From Mesorhizobium sp. WSM4904 (GTDB taxonomy: Bacteria; Pseudomonadota; Alphaproteobacteria; Rhizobiales; Rhizobiaceae): a stretch of DNA of 64,000 nt. The stretch lies in NCBI RefSeq assembly GCF_029674545.1, contig NZ_CP121354.1, positions 4,783,001 through 4,847,000 on the forward strand, given 5' to 3'. Positions 33,950 to 43,921 of this stretch are shown piece after piece. Every line of letters begins with the position of its first letter. Within the stretch, counting starts at the first letter, position 1. Made by a program: the position numbers and the translations under genes. The notes beneath the pieces are model-generated. The model saw nothing but the letters and a program-made list of their open reading frames with translations. It did no database searches and was not told the origin of the DNA.

Positions 33950-35280
33950 CCCTTGCCGCTTCCCGCCACCCGCACCAGCGGCGGACCGATCACCATCACC
34001 GCCGGATCGGCTGACAGGAGCTTCCTCGCCTCGGCTTTGACGTCTGCAAGCGTCACCGCGCCGATCAGCGCGGCACGGCGCTTGATGTAGTCGATGCCGA
34101 GATTGTCGAGCTGCAGCTCGACCAGCGTCGCGGCGATGGAGGTGGAGGAGTCCAGATTGTTGATGGCGTAAGCGCCGATCATGTATTTCTTTGTCGCCGC
34201 GAGCTCTTCTTCCGTCGGCCCCTTCTCCGCCATCTCCTTCACCACCTGGCGCACGATCGAGAGCGTCTCGGCAGCGCGATCGGAGCGCGTCGCCGTCGTG
34301 ACCAGCAGCGCGTTGGAATGCTCATGATCGACGAGATCGGAGCTGACGCCATAGGCAAGACCGCGTTTCTCGCGCACCTCCTCGTAAAGCCGCGACGTGA
34401 ATGTCGAGCCGCCGAGAATCTCGTTCATCAGCACGGCGGCGTAGAAATCGGGATCGCTCCGTTTCACGCCAGGCCAGGCAAGCTGCAGGGAGGTTTGCGG
34501 CAGGTCGTAATTCACCTCGAGCTGCTGGCCGAGCTTCGGTGCCACGTCGCTCACCCGGGCCAGCGTCTGCTTGTCCGGCAGATCGCCGAACACCTCGTCC
34601 AGTTTGGCGCTCAGCGTCGCGGCGTCGATGTCGCCCACCACCGCTACATGCAGGCCGCCGCGCGCGAAATTCGCCCTGTGGAAGGCCCTGATATCCGCGG
34701 CCGTGATGGTGGCCAGGCTATCCCTGGTGCCCTGATCCGGCCGCGCATAGGGATGTTCGCCATAGATTGCACGCAGCCAGCGCTGCTGGCCGATCGTGTT
34801 CGGATCGCGCTCATTGGCGAGGATGCCGGAGAGCACCTGGGCGCGGATGCGCTCGATCGGCGCCTCGTCGAAGCGCGGGCTGTTCACCGCCAGCTTCAGC
34901 AGGCCGAAGGCCTCGTCCTTCTGTTCGGACAGCATGCGCATCGAGCCATAGGTGCCGTCGCGCGCCGCCTCAAAACTCATCTCGGCGCCGGCGTCGTCGA
35001 GCTTCGACTGGAAGGCCTCGCTGTCGAGGTCGCCGGCACCCTCGTCGAACAACCCGGTCATCAGGTTGACCAGCCCTTCCTTGCCGGCGGGGTCCTGCGC
35101 GGTGCCGCCGTCGAAGACGAAGCGGATGGCAACCAGCGGGATCGAATGGTCCTCCACCAGCCAGGCGGTGATCCCCTTTTTCGACTTCACCTCCTGGATG
35201 TTCATCTCCGCGCGGGCGGCCAACGCCGGCAGCAGCAGGAAGAACATGGCAAAGCAAAGGGTGACGAAGATGCGCGCCAC
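33946..35280 (-). CDS. M16 family peptidase-like protein (non-catalytic partner)
   Basis: A 444-residue protein of the insulinase/processing-peptidase family without the zinc-binding HxxEH motif. The equivalent position reads GLVNLMTGLFDEGAG. It carries the partner-subunit features RxxxREKRGLAYGVSS-like (EEVREKRGLAYGV) and a signal peptide (RIFVTLCFAMFFLLLPALAARA-E). In bacterial M16 pairs such a subunit completes the chamber of the catalytic one, here encoded upstream at 35535. GTG 35280 is the only start that keeps the whole signal sequence; ATG at about 35247 (MFFLLLP) is the alternative. The ribosome-binding region is made of an inserted palindromic repeat. Confidence 0.85.
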   Translation of the reverse strand: MARIFVTLCFAMFFLLLPALAARAEMNIQEVKSKKGITAWLVEDHSIPLVAIRFVFDGGTAQDPAGKEGLVNLMTGLFDEGAGDLDSEAFQSKLDDAGAEMSFEAARDGTYGSMRMLSEQKDEAFGLLKLAVNSPRFDEAPIERIRAQVLSGILANERDPNTIGQQRWLRAIYGEHPYARPDQGTRDSLATITAADIRAFHRANFARGGLHVAVVGDIDAATLSAKLDEVFGDLPDKQTLARVSDVAPKLGQQLEVNYDLPQTSLQLAWPGVKRSDPDFYAAVLMNEILGGSTFTSRLYEEVREKRGLAYGVSSDLVDHEHSNALLVTTATRSDRAAETLSIVRQVVKEMAEKGPTEEELAATKKYMIGAYAINNLDSSTSIAATLVELQLDNLGIDYIKRRAALIGAVTLADVKAEARKLLSADPAVMVIGPPLVRVAGSGKG

Positions 35281-35510
35281 CTTCCCTTCTCCCCTTGTGG
35301 GAGAAGGTGTCGCCGAAGGCGACGGATGAGGGGTGCTGGACGAAGTGCGACCTTGGAGGTCGCCAGTTCTCGATGCCCGACCAGAGAGGTCGCGTTTCTT
35401 CCAACACTCCTCATCCGTCTCGGCGCTGCGCGCCGATCCACCGCCCGGGGGCGAGCCACGGGTCTCGCCCCGTCCTTCGGACCCCACAAGGGGAGAAGGG
35501 AAGAACTGCC
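35275..35510. repeat. Intergenic mosaic palindromic elements between the M16 genes
   Basis: The left part has CTTCTCCCCTTGTGGGAGAAG, then a GTCGCCGAAGGCGAC hairpin and GGATGAGG. The right part has CCTCATCCGTC with the CTCGGCGCTGCGCGCCGA hairpin and a second CCCACAAGGGGAGAAGG. They face each other as an inverted pair, filling the gap of the two M16 genes and abutting the start codon of the second. Confidence 0.72.
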
Positions 35511-35534
35511 GGCGTCCGCAAACCACGCTCATCA

Positions 35535-36899
35535 TCAATTCCCCGCCTGTTGCTGCGGCAGGAGATAGCCGGTCGTCGAGCGGTCGAGCACGAGGTAGCG
35601 GGTTGCCGCTGCCTTGACCTCTGCGGCCGTCACCTTGCGAATGCGGTCGGGCCATTCCTGGACATCCTTCACGTTGCCGCCGGTGGCGAGCGTCGAGCCG
35701 TACATATTGGCCATGTCGTCCTGCTTGTCGCGGGTGAAAATCATGGAGCGGACATAGCGTGTCTTGGCCCGCTCCAGCTCGTCGTCGGTCACGCCGTCCT
35801 TGGCGATGCGGGCGATCTCGGCGCCGACGGCGGCTTCGACTTCGGAAAGCTTGGCGTCGCCGCGCGGCGAAGCATAGACGGTGAAGTTGGTGGCGTCGAG
35901 CATGGTGCCTTGGAAGAAGGCGCCGGCCTCGGAGGCGATGCCCTCTCTGACCACCAGCTGCTGGTATAGCCGACTGCGGTTGTCGCCACCCAGGATCTCG
36001 GCCAGAAGGTCGAGCGCCTCCGCCTCGCCGGGCTTGGCGGTATGATAGGACGGCACCACCCATTGCGTGGAAAAGCTCGGCACCGAGACGCGCGCGTCGG
36101 TCAGCGTGACGGTGCGCCGTGTGTTCTGCTCTGGCTCGACCGGGCGGATGCGCGGCCGCAGATCCGGCCCGCGCGCCACCTTCCCGTAGGTCCTTTCGGC
36201 CATCGCCTTCACCGCGTCCGGATCGACATCGCCGGCGACAATCACCACGGCGTTGTTCGGCCGGTAGAAGGTGTCGTAAAAGGCCTTGGCATCCTCGCGA
36301 TTCAGCTTTTCCATTTCCTGCATCCAGCCGATCACCGGAATGCGGTAGGGCTGGTTCTGCCAGAGCGTCGCGTCGACCTCCTCGTCGAGCACCGCTTGCG
36401 GATTGCTGTCGATGCGCGAGCGGCGCTCCTCCAGGATCACATCGCGCTCGGTCTTGATGACGTCGTCGGTGAGGACGAGGTTGCGCATGCGGTCGGCCTC
36501 GAATCCCATCATCTGCTCGAGCGCCGAGGGCGGCACCGTCTCATGAAAGGCGGTGTAGTCATAAGAGGTGAAAGCGTTGTTCGAGCCGCCGATGTCGGCA
36601 ACGGCCCGGTCGAACTCGCCGGCAGCGTGGTTGCTTGTCGCCTTGAACATCAGATGCTCGAAGAAATGCGCGATGCCGGACTTGCCGGGCGGCTCGTCGG
36701 CGCTGCCGATCTTGTACCACACCATATGGGTGACGATGGGCGCGCGATGGTCCGGGATGACCACCACTTCCATGCCGTTGTCGAGCAGGAAGTCCTTGAC
36801 CTCCGCGTCGACCGCGGCGTGCGCCGGCGCCTGTAGAGCTAGTGCCAATGCGCCGGCAAGGAATGCTGCGCGCAGCCCTCTGGTCGTGAATGTCATCAA
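35535..36899 (-). CDS. M16 family zinc metallopeptidase
   Basis: A 454-residue catalytic M16 peptidase. The inverted zinc motif HFFEH (about residues 77-81) and the downstream Glu region ([13 protein letters not shown]) are present. A signal peptide ([17 protein letters not shown]) places it in the periplasm. A second M16_C domain spans about 190-370. The start is MMTFTTRG at 36899 or 36896. It is followed by the non-catalytic M16 subunit and the patatin gene on the same strand, a common alphaproteobacterial cluster. Likely role: degradation of periplasmic peptides. Confidence 0.92.
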   Translation of the reverse strand: MMTFTTRGLRAAFLAGALALALQAPAHAAVDAEVKDFLLDNGMEVVVIPDHRAPIVTHMVWYKIGSADEPPGKSGIAHFFEHLMFKATSNHAAGEFDRAVADIGGSNNAFTSYDYTAFHETVPPSALEQMMGFEADRMRNLVLTDDVIKTERDVILEERRSRIDSNPQAVLDEEVDATLWQNQPYRIPVIGWMQEMEKLNREDAKAFYDTFYRPNNAVVIVAGDVDPDAVKAMAERTYGKVARGPDLRPRIRPVEPEQNTRRTVTLTDARVSVPSFSTQWVVPSYHTAKPGEAEALDLLAEILGGDNRSRLYQQLVVREGIASEAGAFFQGTMLDATNFTVYASPRGDAKLSEVEAAVGAEIARIAKDGVTDDELERAKTRYVRSMIFTRDKQDDMANMYGSTLATGGNVKDVQEWPDRIRKVTAAEVKAAATRYLVLDRSTTGYLLPQQQAGN

Positions 36900-36980
36900 A
36901 TGCTCCGTCCCGGTCGCGCGACGATAGAAAAGCTTCGCTGGCGAGGCAAAGTGAATTGTTCGTCATTTTCGAGGCGGCGT

Positions 36981-37535
36981 TTACGCAACCTCGATGAAGC
37001 GGATCACCGTATCGCCATAGCCGCGCTCGTCCACCACCGAAAAACCCGCGCCCGGCTCGAACGACGCGGAGGCCGCCTCCTCGACGACACAGAGCGCGCC
37101 GGGCAACAGCCAGCCGCCGGCCTTGGCGGAACGCAGCGCGCGCTCGCCGAGGCCCTTGCCGTAGGGCGGATCGGCGAAGACAAGGCCGAAGGGCGAGAGC
37201 GTGCCGGCCTCGCCGAGATGGGTGGCGTCGCGACGGAAGATCTTCGTCCGGCCGGTGAGCCCGAAGGCCTCGACATTCTCGCGGATCAGCCCGCGCCCTT
37301 CCGTCGATTCCTCGATGAAGACACAATAGGAGGCGCCGCGCGACAGCGCCTCCAGCCCAAGCGCGCCGGTGCCGGCAAAGAGATCGAGCACGCGGCCGCC
37401 TTCGAGCTTTTCGGCATGGCGATGCGCCAGCACGTTGAACACCGCCTCGCGGGTGCGGTCGGTGGTCGGGCGGATGGCATTCGAACGCGGCGTCGCCAGC
37501 GGACGCCCGCGAAACTCACCGCCGACGATCCGCAT
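36981..37535 (-). CDS. rsmD: 16S rRNA (guanine-966 N2)-methyltransferase RsmD
   Basis: A 184-residue protein. RIVGGEFRGRPLATP is the hallmark RsmD N-terminus, RPTTDRTREAVFNVL follows, SAM motif I is VLDLFAGTGALGLEALSRGA and the catalytic motif is FADPPYGKGL. It methylates G966 of 16S rRNA during 30S assembly. ATG 37535 was chosen because MRIVGG is the family start; it lies 20 bases inside the end of the pseudouridine synthase gene, so translation is likely coupled. Confidence 0.95.
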   Translation of the reverse strand: MRIVGGEFRGRPLATPRSNAIRPTTDRTREAVFNVLAHRHAEKLEGGRVLDLFAGTGALGLEALSRGASYCVFIEESTEGRGLIRENVEAFGLTGRTKIFRRDATHLGEAGTLSPFGLVFADPPYGKGLGERALRSAKAGGWLLPGALCVVEEAASASFEPGAGFSVVDERGYGDTVIRFIEVA

Positions 37536-39279
37536 TGCCGCCCCTCGGACCCCTTGGCCTGTCGCCACCGCTTCCCTCGGACCGATCGCCCTTTGGCTTG
37601 CCGAACGGCTTGCCCTTGCCGCCGGGCTTGAACGATGCCTTGCGCGCCTTAGCCTCGGCAGCCTTCGCGGCGTCGGCCTCCGCCCTTCCCTTGCCTATGG
37701 GGCGCGCTCCCGGCGCCATCCAGACATTGGCCTTGCGCTGACCGGGCGGCTCGATCGGGCGCGGCTCGCCTTTCTTGCCGCCGAAGTCACGGCCGGACTT
37801 GCCGAAGCCGCGTTCGGATTTGTCGAACTTGGGGCCGCGTTCGCCGAAGACCCTTTCCGGCTTCGTCGAAAGCTTGCTCAGCGCCTCGTCGCGGCTGCCT
37901 TCGCGGCGCTTGCGGGCCTTGATCAGCCCGCCCTCGCCGATCGGCCGGCGGTCGCCGTCACGCGAGAATTTCGCCCGCTCGCCCTCGTCGCGGCGCGGCT
38001 CGCTACGCCGCACCGGCTTGTTGGAGAAAGGCTTTTGGATTTCCGCCTCGAAGTTGGCGCCGGACTCCTCGACCAGCCGCTCGCCGAGCTGCTCGCGCAG
38101 CGTGCGGCCCTTGATCTCCAGCACGTGGCCTTCGGGCAGCTCGTTCAACTGGAACGGCCCGTAGGAGATGCGGATGAGCCGCGTCACGTCCAGGCCAAGC
38201 GCGCCCAGAATGTTCTTCACCTCGCGGTTCTTGCCCTCGCGCAGACCGATCGTCAGCCAGGCGTTGCTGCCCTGCTCGCGATCGAGCGAGGCTTCGACCG
38301 AACCGTAGAAGACGCCGTCGACGGCAATGCCGTCGCGCAAGGCGGCCAGCGCGCTCTCCGCGACCTTGCCGTGGACGCGCACGCGATAGCGCCGCAGCCA
38401 GCCGGTGGCCGGCAATTCGAGCACCCGCGACAGCCCGCCGTCATTGGTGAGCAGCAGCAACCCTTCGGTGTTGATGTCGAGACGGCCGACGGTCATCAGC
38501 CGCGGCAGGTCGGCGGGCAGCACCTCGAAGACGGTCTTGCGGCCCTCCGGATCGCGGTTGGTGGTCACGACGCCCGCCGGCTTGTGGAACAGGAACAGCC
38601 GCGTGCGCTCGATCGGCGGGATTTCCGTGCCGTCGAGATGGATGACGTCGTCGGCCATGACGTTGAAGGCCGGCGAGGACAGCACCTTGCCGTTGACCTT
38701 GATGCGGCCGGCGGCGATCAGTTCCTCGGCGTCGCGGCGCGAGGCAATGCCGGCGCGCGCCAACCGCTTGGCGATGCGCTCGCCGACTTCCGGCACTGCT
38801 TGCGAAGGCCGCGGGCGCGGCTTGAAGCCGCCCTCGGGCTTTCCCGCGGCGGCGCGCGGCGGGCGATCGGCGAAATCTCGCTTGGGGCGGTCGCCGAAGT
38901 CGCGCTTGGGGCGGTCGAAGCGCCGTTCGCCGCGCTCGCCTTCGGCGGCTACGGGCCGGTCGCCGCGCGGCGTGTAGGGTTTGCGGCCCTCGCGCTTCTC
39001 GAAGGGCTTGCCCTCGCGTGGCGGGCCCTTGCGGAACGGTCTTTCGCCACGCTCTCCACCCTCGCCCACTTCACGCGGCTTGTAGCTGCGCTTGAAATCG
39101 CGCGCCGGGCGCTCGCCATCCGCGGCCATCGACCGGTCGCGCTTGGCGAACGGCTTCTTGCCGCCGAAGGATGGCTTGCTATTGCTGCCCGCGGCTCCGC
39201 CGCGGCCGCGCGGGCCTGCCGGCCTCGATCCGCCTTTGCCCGCACCCTTGCGCGGAAATTTCTTGTCGTTGTCGTCCAT
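37516..39279 (-). CDS. RsuA/RluB-family rRNA pseudouridine synthase with long disordered tails
   Basis: A 587-residue protein with a normal core in the middle. The S4 RNA-binding domain begins at about residue 170 (ERIAKRLARAGIASRRDAEELI). The catalytic domain has KPAGVVTTNRD and GRLDINTEGLLLLTNDG with the catalytic Asp (about residue 268), ending near 410. The core is like RluB (23S U2605) or RsuA. It is flanked by about 165 N-terminal and 170 C-terminal residues of low-complexity Lys/Arg/Gly/Pro sequence with repeated FGGKKPF, RPKRDFGDRPKRDF and GKPFGKPKGD-like patches. These basic tails are common in rhizobia and probably bind RNA. rsmD overlaps its 3' end. Confidence 0.9.
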   Translation of the reverse strand: MDDNDKKFPRKGAGKGGSRPAGPRGRGGAAGSNSKPSFGGKKPFAKRDRSMAADGERPARDFKRSYKPREVGEGGERGERPFRKGPPREGKPFEKREGRKPYTPRGDRPVAAEGERGERRFDRPKRDFGDRPKRDFADRPPRAAAGKPEGGFKPRPRPSQAVPEVGERIAKRLARAGIASRRDAEELIAAGRIKVNGKVLSSPAFNVMADDVIHLDGTEIPPIERTRLFLFHKPAGVVTTNRDPEGRKTVFEVLPADLPRLMTVGRLDINTEGLLLLTNDGGLSRVLELPATGWLRRYRVRVHGKVAESALAALRDGIAVDGVFYGSVEASLDREQGSNAWLTIGLREGKNREVKNILGALGLDVTRLIRISYGPFQLNELPEGHVLEIKGRTLREQLGERLVEESGANFEAEIQKPFSNKPVRRSEPRRDEGERAKFSRDGDRRPIGEGGLIKARKRREGSRDEALSKLSTKPERVFGERGPKFDKSERGFGKSGRDFGGKKGEPRPIEPPGQRKANVWMAPGARPIGKGRAEADAAKAAEAKARKASFKPGGKGKPFGKPKGDRSEGSGGDRPRGPRGGNADRRR

Positions 39280-39462
39280 TACCTTGGCTCTTCTTAAAGC
39301 TGCTACGATGCCGCCCGCCTTTTCGGGCGCCCAACGCAGGCAGTGTCGTCTTGATTTTTGCGCATATGTCAGCGCGGCAAAAACCGATTCCGGTTTTCAG
39401 GGTCTCGCGCTAGATAACAGGATCACCATCGGGTGGCGAGGAGTAATCGGAATGGAAACCGC

Positions 39463-39921
39463 GTGAGGCGGCCGGATTTCATGGCTTTGGCCCTCCAGGA
39501 GGCCGAGGCGGCCGCAAGCCGCGGCGAAGTGCCGGTCGGCGCGGTGATTGCCAATGGCAGCACTGTAGTGGCGAAGGCAGGCAACCGCACGCGCGAGCTC
39601 GCCGACCCGACCGCCCATGCCGAGATGCTGGCGATCCGCGAAGCCTGCCAAAGGCTCGCCAGCGAACGGCTTACCGGTCACGACCTCTATGTGACGCTGG
39701 AGCCCTGTACCATGTGCGCCGGCGCCATCTCGTTCGCACGGTTGCGGCGACTTTATTTCGGCGCCGCAGACGAGAAAGGCGGCGCGGTGGTCAACGGCGT
39801 GCGCTTCTTCACTTCACCCACCTGCCACCACACGCCCGATATCTATCCCGGGCTGGGCGAAAGCCAAGCCGCTCTCATCCTGAAGGAGTTCTTTCGCGAG
39901 AGACGGAATGGTGAATGGTGA
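39463..39921 (+). CDS. tadA: tRNA adenosine(34) deaminase TadA
   Basis: A 152-residue zinc deaminase that converts A34 to inosine in tRNA-Arg. The zinc/proton-shuttle motif is AHAEML, with PCTMCAGA supplying the two Cys ligands; GAVIANG and FGAADEKGGAV complete the family pattern. GTG 39463 (VRRPDFMALALQ) gives the standard length. GTG 39433 and ATG 39481 are in-frame alternatives. GAGGAG at about 39438 serves an out-of-frame five-codon mini-ORF (ATG 39451, coding META) whose stop TGA overlaps GTG 39463, so reinitiation is possible. The last codons (NGEW, stop) are part of a 7-bp tandem repeat. Confidence 0.9.
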   Translation: MRRPDFMALALQEAEAAASRGEVPVGAVIANGSTVVAKAGNRTRELADPTAHAEMLAIREACQRLASERLTGHDLYVTLEPCTMCAGAISFARLRRLYFGAADEKGGAVVNGVRFFTSPTCHHTPDIYPGLGESQAALILKEFFRERRNGEW

Positions 39922-40016
39922 ATGGTGAATGGTGAATGGTGAATGGTGCAAGTAGTGAGTAGTAAGTTAGCAGTTTGTGAATAGCGCAGAGGAAATATTC
40001 ACTATTCACTATTCAC
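39911..40016. repeat. 7-bp tandem repeats facing each other at convergent stop codons
   Basis: Five copies of GTGAATG (39911-39945) begin inside the end of tadA. About 50 bp later three copies of ATTCACT-like units (39997-40016) contain the stop codon of the opposite gene. The two arrays are complementary (GTGAATG against TATTCAC) and can pair. Confidence 0.85.
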
Positions 40017-40690
40017 AGACCCAGCCAGTCGAACCAGCCGCCGCTCTTCTTGCCTTCCGCCTGCGCCTTCAGCCGGCGCTCCTTCTTGTATTCGTCCTCG
40101 CCGAGCTCGTTCTGCGGCGCGGTGTCGGCGGCCTGACGATAGGCGAGCGGCGGCTCGCTCAGATATTTGCGGACATTGGGATTGCCCTGCTTCTGCTCGG
40201 CAAGGCGGCGCTGAATCTCGGCGGTGCGGGTCGCGCTGGAATCGTCCGGCGACCAGCGCGGCGGATGGCTGGACGCCGAATCGGCCATCGCCTTCTTCAC
40301 CGCCACCGGATCGGTCTGCACATCCTCGACGGCTTCCGGCTGATAGTTCGGATCATTCTGGTGGGCGGTGGCGTCGGCGCGGATACGGGCGCGGCGCGCC
40401 TCGGGCGATTCCGGCCAGTCGGCGCTCGCCGTCTGGATGCTTTCCTGCGGCGGCGGCAGGTTTTCCTTCTGTCCCGGCGCCGGCTTCACCAGGTCGGGGC
40501 GCGGCTTGTAGTCGATCGGATCGCGGTGCTTCGGCGTGATCGAGGCGGCGCCGGAAACGTCGTCGAAAAGCTGGGCGGCAGCAGTCTTATCGGTTCCGTA
40601 GGTGGGCGAACTGACGCAGCCGGACATGGCGAAGGCCGATGCCACAAGCGGCGCCAGCAGCGCGGCGCGCGCAAACGTTCTTTCGGTCAT
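40013..40690 (-). CDS. Hypothetical lipoprotein
   Basis: A 225-residue protein with a signal peptide ending in a lipobox-like FAMSGC (Cys about 24), so the mature protein should be lipid-anchored. The rest is hydrophilic, Pro/Ala/Asp-rich and probably disordered, with DPIDYKPRPDLVKP and a C-terminal LGEDEYKKERRLKAQ ... GWFDWLGL tail. I know no functional domain in it. It follows ileS on the same strand across a palindrome-bearing gap, a gene order conserved in related rhizobia. ATG 40690 fits the signal peptide. Confidence 0.75.
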   Translation of the reverse strand: MTERTFARAALLAPLVASAFAMSGCVSSPTYGTDKTAAAQLFDDVSGAASITPKHRDPIDYKPRPDLVKPAPGQKENLPPPQESIQTASADWPESPEARRARIRADATAHQNDPNYQPEAVEDVQTDPVAVKKAMADSASSHPPRWSPDDSSATRTAEIQRRLAEQKQGNPNVRKYLSEPPLAYRQAADTAPQNELGEDEYKKERRLKAQAEGKKSGGWFDWLGL

Positions 40691-40888
40691 GCCAAAAAGT
40701 CCCACTCTAAAGCCTTTCGGTCGCCACCGGCCACAGGGGCGCGGTCCCCTTCTTCCCCGCATTTGCGATGGAAATCCGGCGACAATTTGTCTGCCGGAGT
40801 GCCGCGTGTTTACCTCAACCGCTTATCAAGGGCAACGCGCGGACGGATTTGCGCCGCCCGGCGTGGCACTTTTGCACTTGTTTGATGG

Positions 40889-40935
40889 TGCATGTCGTTG
40901 TCCCAAAACCGCCGCACACTTTTGGACGACATGCA
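40889..40935. repeat. Intergenic palindrome with AAAACCGnnGCACACTTTT core
   Basis: Arms TGCATGTCGT(TG)TCC and GGACGACATGCA surround the core AAAACCGCCGCACACTTTT. It lies just after the ileS stop codon and may act as a 3' hairpin for that transcript. Related copies lie at 55755 and 58245. Confidence 0.75.
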
Positions 40936-40936
40936 G

Positions 40937-43921
40937 CTAGAGCCGCCCAAGCGCTTTGAGCTCGTGCAGCACAGCCGCGTCGCGGGCCGAGACGTCCGGG
41001 AATTCCGGGTCCTGCCCGACATCGGCCGTGTAGCGCCAGGAGCGCGCACATTTGACCAGACCGCGATCCTCGGCCTTTTCCACGACCACAGCGACGCCCT
41101 TGACATCGTCGAGAGTGAAAGCGCCCTCAGGCGCCGTGCCGTGCTGGATGACGAGGTCGCTGGTGATCGCCATCTCGGCCATGTCCACATCGGCGATCGC
41201 GGCTTCCAGGGCGGCGTCGTCGATGGTGACCACCGGCACGGCTTCCAGCGAGGAACCGATCAGTTTTTCCGCGCGAGCGATCTCGAGCGCGCCGGTGACG
41301 ACGCGGCGCACCTGCCGGACCTTGCGCCACTTCTCGGCCAGCGCCTCGTTGCGCCAGTTTTCCGGGATCCTCGGGAACTGGTCGAGATGCACCGAGACGG
41401 CATCCGGGTGACGGTCGAGCCAGGCCTCCTCCATGGTGAAGGGCAGCATCGGCGACAGCCACTTCACCAGGCATTCGAAAAGGTGGCGCACGACCTGCAC
41501 GGCCGCCTTGCGGCGCAGGCTGGATGGGGCGTCGCAATAGAGCGCGTCCTTGCGAATGTCGAAGTAGAAGGCCGAGAGCTCGACCACCATGAAGTCCAGC
41601 AGCACGCGGGTGATGCGCTTGAACTCGAAGGCGTCGTAGCCCTGGCGCACCACCTCGTCGAGCTCGGATAGCCGGTGCAGCATCAGCCGCTCCAGCTCCG
41701 GCATGGTCTCCAACGGCACGTCCTCGCCATCGTCATGGGCCAGCGTGCCCAGCATCCAGCGGATCGTGTTCCTGAGCTTGCGGTAGGCGTCGATATTGGT
41801 CTGCAGCACGTTCTTGCCGAGCCGCTGGTCTTCCCAATAGTCGGTCGTCACCACCCAGAGCCTGAGGATATCGGCGCCGGACTGTTTTATCACGTCCTGC
41901 GGCACGACGGTGTTGCCGAGCGACTTCGACATCTTGCGGCCTTCCTCGTCCATGGTGAAACCATGGGTGATGACCGTGTCGTAGGGCGCCCTGCCCCTGG
42001 TGCCGCAGCTTTCGAGCAACGAGGAATGGAACCAGCCGCGGTGCTGGTCGGAACCTTCGAGATAGACGTCGGCCGGCCATTTGAGATCCGGACGATCCTC
42101 CAGCGTGAAGACATGCGTCGAGCCGGAATCGAACCAGACATCGAGGATGTCCCTGACCTGGTGCCATTTCGATGCGTCGTGATTGCCGAGGAAACGTTCC
42201 TTGGCGCCGGGCGCGAACCAGGCGTCGGCGCCCTCCTTCTCGAAGGCGTCCATGATGCGCTGGTTGACGGCCTCGTCCTTCAGCACGTTGCCGTCCTCGT
42301 CGGCAAAGACGGCGATCGGCACGCCCCAGGCGCGCTGGCGCGACAGCACCCAGTCGGGCCGTTCCTCGATCATGGCACGAATGCGGTTCTGGCCCGCCGC
42401 CGGCACGAAGCGGGTGTCGTCGATCGCCTTCAGCGCGCGGCTGCGCAGCGTCGTGCCGTCGCCGAGGTCCTTGTCCATATAGACGAACCATTGCGGCGTG
42501 TTGCGGAAGATGACCGGCTTCTTCGAGCGCCAGGAATGCGGATAGCTGTGCTTCAGCCGGCCGCGCGCGAAGAGCGCGTTGCGCTTGATCAGCTCGTCGA
42601 TGACCGCCTGGTTGGCGTTGCCCTTCTTGCCGCTGTCGTCGATGACGCGCGCGGCACCGCCCTCGCGGTCCGGGCCGAAGCCGGGCGCGTCCTTGGTGAA
42701 GAAGCCTGCGTCGTCGACCGGGAACGGGATCGTGGTGTCGACGCCGCGCTTGAGCAGCTCTGCCACCGCATCCATCCAGGCATCGAAGTCCTCGCGACCG
42801 TGGCTGGGCGCGGTGTGCACGAAGCCGGTACCGGCGTCGTCGGTGACATGCTCGCCGGCAACCATCGGCACCGGGAATTCGTAGCCGCCGCCGAGGCCCT
42901 TGAAGGGATGCGAAAGCGTAAGGCTTGCAAGCTGTTCGCTTGAGACGCTGTGAAGCCGGTTCAAGGTGACCTTGGCCTTGGCGGCGCTTTCATCGGCGAG
43001 CGCGTCGGCGAAGATCAGCTTCTCGCCGGGCTGCGGGCCGAAGGCGTTTTCCGCCGCCGTGACCTCGTAAAGACCGTAGCCGACGCGCGGCGAATAGCTG
43101 ACGGCGCGGTTGCCGGGGATGGTCCAGGGCGTCGTCGTCCAGATGACGACATGCGCCTCGACGAGATCGAGCGCGGTCTCGCTCAATGCCGGTGTCGTGT
43201 CGGCGCCGGCGACCGGCTGGGCGAGACTGGCGACCGGGAACTTCACCCAGATCGTGTCGCTCTCATAGTCCTGGTACTCGACCTCGGCCTCGGCGAGCGC
43301 GGTGCGCTCGACGACGCTCCACATCACCGGCTTGGAGCCGCGATAGAGCTGGCCGGACATGGCGAACTTCAACAGCTCGCCGGCGATCCGCGCCTCGGCG
43401 TGGTAGGCCATGGTGGTGTAGGGATTGTGGAAATCGCCGATGACGCCGAGGCGCTGGAACTCGTCGCCCTGCACCTTGATCCAATGCTGGGCGAAGTCGC
43501 GGCATTCCCTGCGGAACTCGTTGACCGGCACCTCGTCCTTGTTCTTGCCCTTGGCGCGATACTGCTCCTCGATCTTCCATTCGATCGGCAGGCCGTGGCA
43601 GTCCCAGCCGGGCACGTAATTGGCGTCGTAGCCGCGCATCTGGAAGGACCGGTTGATGACGTCCTTGAGGATCTTGTTCAGCGCATGGCCGATATGGATG
43701 TTGCCGTTGGCGTAGGGCGGGCCGTCATGCAGCACGAATTTCTCGCGCCCGGCGGCCTCTTCGCGCAGCTTGCGGTAAAGGTCTAAGTCCTGCCAGCGCT
43801 TGACCAGCACCGGTTCCTTCTCGGGCAGGCCCGCGCGCATCGGGAAATCCGTCCGCGGCAGGTAAAGCGTGCTGGAATAGTCGATCGTTTCAGCGGTATC
43901 GGTCACTGGGGTGTCGGTCAT
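40937..43921 (-). CDS. ileS: Isoleucyl-tRNA synthetase
   Basis: A 994-residue class Ia synthetase charging tRNA-Ile. The HIGH signature is in [15 protein letters not shown] (about residue 75), the CP1 editing domain follows ([31 protein letters not shown]), then [10 protein letters not shown], and KMSKS in [10 protein letters not shown] (about residue 662). The anticodon-binding domain is present. No C-terminal four-Cys zinc finger is visible, as in other alphaproteobacterial enzymes of this size. It is an essential housekeeping gene and a fixed landmark for the insertion of the nuclease module immediately upstream. Confidence 0.97.
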   Translation of the reverse strand: MTDTPVTDTAETIDYSSTLYLPRTDFPMRAGLPEKEPVLVKRWQDLDLYRKLREEAAGREKFVLHDGPPYANGNIHIGHALNKILKDVINRSFQMRGYDANYVPGWDCHGLPIEWKIEEQYRAKGKNKDEVPVNEFRRECRDFAQHWIKVQGDEFQRLGVIGDFHNPYTTMAYHAEARIAGELLKFAMSGQLYRGSKPVMWSVVERTALAEAEVEYQDYESDTIWVKFPVASLAQPVAGADTTPALSETALDLVEAHVVIWTTTPWTIPGNRAVSYSPRVGYGLYEVTAAENAFGPQPGEKLIFADALADESAAKAKVTLNRLHSVSSEQLASLTLSHPFKGLGGGYEFPVPMVAGEHVTDDAGTGFVHTAPSHGREDFDAWMDAVAELLKRGVDTTIPFPVDDAGFFTKDAPGFGPDREGGAARVIDDSGKKGNANQAVIDELIKRNALFARGRLKHSYPHSWRSKKPVIFRNTPQWFVYMDKDLGDGTTLRSRALKAIDDTRFVPAAGQNRIRAMIEERPDWVLSRQRAWGVPIAVFADEDGNVLKDEAVNQRIMDAFEKEGADAWFAPGAKERFLGNHDASKWHQVRDILDVWFDSGSTHVFTLEDRPDLKWPADVYLEGSDQHRGWFHSSLLESCGTRGRAPYDTVITHGFTMDEEGRKMSKSLGNTVVPQDVIKQSGADILRLWVVTTDYWEDQRLGKNVLQTNIDAYRKLRNTIRWMLGTLAHDDGEDVPLETMPELERLMLHRLSELDEVVRQGYDAFEFKRITRVLLDFMVVELSAFYFDIRKDALYCDAPSSLRRKAAVQVVRHLFECLVKWLSPMLPFTMEEAWLDRHPDAVSVHLDQFPRIPENWRNEALAEKWRKVRQVRRVVTGALEIARAEKLIGSSLEAVPVVTIDDAALEAAIADVDMAEMAITSDLVIQHGTAPEGAFTLDDVKGVAVVVEKAEDRGLVKCARSWRYTADVGQDPEFPDVSARDAAVLHELKALGRL

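Noticed and set aside
34318..35568. 416-codon open frame opposite the second M16 gene
   Set aside because: Shadow frame with Arg/Gln/His-rich composition; it extends through the palindromic repeats.
37369..39297. 642-codon open frame opposite the pseudouridine synthase and rsmD
   Set aside because: Low-complexity Ala/Leu/Arg shadow of the Lys/Arg/Gly-rich tails; it crosses two real genes.
39911..40016. 7-bp repeats considered as plasmid iterons or CRISPR
   Set aside because: They are contiguous 7-mers between two convergent chromosomal housekeeping-type genes, without a replication gene.
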